6,039 nucleotides of DNA, taken from NCBI GenBank assembly GCA_030602675.1, contig JAUVZH010000182.1:1-6039 (forward strand), read 5' to 3'. The DNA is from Candidatus Heimdallarchaeota archaeon. GTDB taxonomy: Archaea > Asgardarchaeota > Heimdallarchaeia > JABLTI01. Every line of letters starts with the position of its first letter. Position 1 is the first letter of the stretch. Positions 5,258-6,039 of this stretch are shown here, piece by piece. Both the position numbers and the translations under genes were made by a program. The notes below the pieces were generated by a model. That model worked only from the letters and a program-made list of their open reading frames with translations. It did not search any database and was not told the origin of the DNA.

Positions 5258-5513
5258 TTAATCTAATTCATTGTCTAATACCTCTTTGTTAATATCTGTA
5301 GCTGTAAAACTTTTGCAGTTGCTGATAAGAATCGCGTCAAATAATCTGTCCCATATGCAACTTCAATAACATTTCTTCTACTAAGAAATTGCTTTAAGAT
5401 TTCAGTTGTTTGCTGATTTTCTTTTGAATCCCAGAATCAAATTTGTCATATATTGATTCATATTCAGGAGCTCTCTTTCGATAGTATTCAATTAAAGAAA
5501 ATTCATTGTCCAT
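5258..5513 (-). pseudogene. Class I SAM methyltransferase, frameshifted and truncated
   Basis: The minus strand spells a typical small methyltransferase N-terminus spread over three frames. From the ATG at 5513 it reads MDNEFSLIEYY then RKRAPEYESIYDK (to about 5442). A second frame gives WDSKENQQTTEILKQF and SAM motif I as NVIEVAYGTDYLTRFLSATA. A third gives SFTATDINKEVLDNELD and a TAA at 5260-5258. The family pattern YYxxRAPEYxxIYD, then VLEVACGTGYWT, then ATDxN is clear. Motif I carries Cys to Tyr and Gly to Asp changes that would harm SAM binding, and everything after the second Rossmann strand is absent. It is oriented opposite to its neighbours and is unrelated in family to the intact methyltransferase upstream. 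This is a long-decayed gene rather than one sequencing error. Confidence 0.75.
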
Positions 5514-5577
5514 AATAAAACTAATTGAAGACATCTGGTTTAAGCTTTATCGCTTTACATTTAAATTAACTAATTGA

Positions 5578-5585
5578 TTTATATC
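5578..5585 (+). promoter_or_regulatory. TATA-box-like element for the coiled-coil gene
   Basis: TTTATATC is centred about 19 bases before the ATG at 5600, slightly closer than ideal for a leaderless start. It sits between two oppositely oriented broken genes. Confidence 0.3.
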
Positions 5586-5599
5586 GTTTGGTAATTAAA

Positions 5600-5749
5600 A
5601 TGGGTGATTATAATTAATTAGAAAATGAAATAGAAAGCTTACAAAGAACAGTATATGATATGTATCGAATTATGGAGAATATGAATCGAAATATGGTAAG
5701 TGTTCTCGAGAGAATAGCTCGTTCTTTGGAGAAAATTTCAAGTAAATAG
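5600..5749 (+). pseudogene. Short coiled-coil protein, interrupted by TAA at codon 6
   Basis: The ATG at 5600 gives MGDYN and then TAA (5615-5617). The frame continues open for 43 codons to TAG at 5747-5749. Residues 7-46 form a regular heptad pattern with hydrophobic residues at L7, I11, L14, V18, M21, M25, M28, M32, V35, I39, L43 and I46, so a parallel coiled coil or helical bundle is predicted. The intact original would have about 49 residues. The heptads begin immediately after the stop, so the TAA probably replaced a Gln or Glu codon. Translation could restart at the ATG at 5660, leaving 29 residues. Function is unknown. The gene is followed 48 bases later by the metallo-beta-lactamase-fold gene in the same direction. 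Confidence 0.55.
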
Positions 5750-5767
5750 AATAGATTTGAGAGATAA

Positions 5768-5780
5768 TTTTAATATAAAT
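5768..5780 (+). promoter_or_regulatory. TATA-box-like element for the metallo-beta-lactamase-fold gene
   Basis: TTTAATATAAAT is centred about 24 bases before the ATG at 5798, consistent with a leaderless or nearly leaderless archaeal transcript. No Shine-Dalgarno sequence is visible between it and the ATG. Confidence 0.4.
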
Positions 5781-5797
5781 TATTGAAATATAGAATT

Positions 5798-6039
5798 ATG
5801 AGAATTGAAATTGTTACTGAAAATATTGTTGTTATGTATGCTCCAAATGAACGTGAATTAGCCATCAATACTGCACCGACAACTGCTACAGTTACTTGTA
5901 TAGCTTTACCAGAGCAACTAGTTTTTATTGATACTGGAATCTTTGTTGATTTATTAACAAATTTTAGAAAAGATATGGAGAAAAAGTATAACAGAAAAAC
6001 ATCACACCTTTTGTTAACCCATCTTGATTGGGATCATAT
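5798..6039 (+). CDS. Metallo-beta-lactamase-fold hydrolase, N-terminal part (cut by window end)
   Basis: Eighty codons are visible and the frame is open at the window edge. The start MRIEIVTENI is followed by the hairpin strand LVFIDTG (41-47), usual for this fold, and by LLLTHLDWDH (71-80). The last segment is the metal site: the canonical HxHxDH is here H75-x-D77-x-D79-H80, with Asp in place of the second His. Variants with HxDxDH occur in MBL-fold proteins such as the ComEC type. Family members hydrolyse esters, thioesters, phosphodiesters or lactams using one or two metal ions; the substrate cannot be told from this part. The downstream ligands lie outside the window. Confidence 0.85.
   Translation, partial: MRIEIVTENIVVMYAPNERELAINTAPTTATVTCIALPEQLVFIDTGIFVDLLTNFRKDMEKKYNRKTSHLLLTHLDWDH

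Overview
The window reads as AT-rich archaeal DNA, most likely from an Asgard-type (Lokiarchaeota/Heimdallarchaeia-like) genome. The evidence is indirect. TATA-like boxes lie 19-35 bases before several start codons, T-tract terminators are present, and there is a large surface protein with a signal peptide, FG-GAP/VCBS-type repeats, calcium-loop repeats and a C-terminal membrane anchor followed by a basic RKRKRR tail. No rRNA or other lineage marker is present, so the assignment is an inference.

Layout, left to right on the + strand: the last codons of an upstream gene (1-30); a cupin gene split by one in-frame TAA (40-408); a 545-residue membrane-anchored eight-repeat beta-propeller-type surface protein (518-2155) with a hairpin/T-tract terminator; a 440-base gene-poor stretch; a classical short-chain dehydrogenase/reductase (SDR) whose nucleotide-binding motif begins before its first ATG (2600-3445); a class I SAM methyltransferase resembling the mycobacterial phthiotriol-dimycocerosate methyltransferase family (3676-4485); a 513-base gap holding minus-strand remnants of a RelE/ParE-type toxin and its antitoxin; a 63-residue single-span membrane peptide with a Gly/Cys tail (4999-5190); a decayed minus-strand methyltransferase (5258-5513); a short coiled-coil gene interrupted by TAA at codon 6 (5600-5749); and the start of a metallo-beta-lactamase-fold protein cut by the window end (5798-6039).

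The most unusual signal is a 46-base GC-rich element present three times in the same orientation (2463-2508, 3490-3535, 4698-4743), once in each of three successive intergenic gaps. It forms a 9-pair hairpin with an invariant TGGTTT loop. Nearly all differences between copies keep the pairing, including one compensatory C-G to T-A change at the loop-closing pair. The G-U pairs only work in a + strand RNA. I do not recognise the element.

The second theme is decay. At least four loci are broken (cupin, toxin-antitoxin, minus-strand methyltransferase, coiled coil) and the SDR lacks a normal start. Either this is an accessory region undergoing gene loss or the sequence carries errors. The genes do not form an obvious pathway: most have their own promoter-like sequence and wide spacing, so the window looks like a string of single-gene accessory units rather than an operon.
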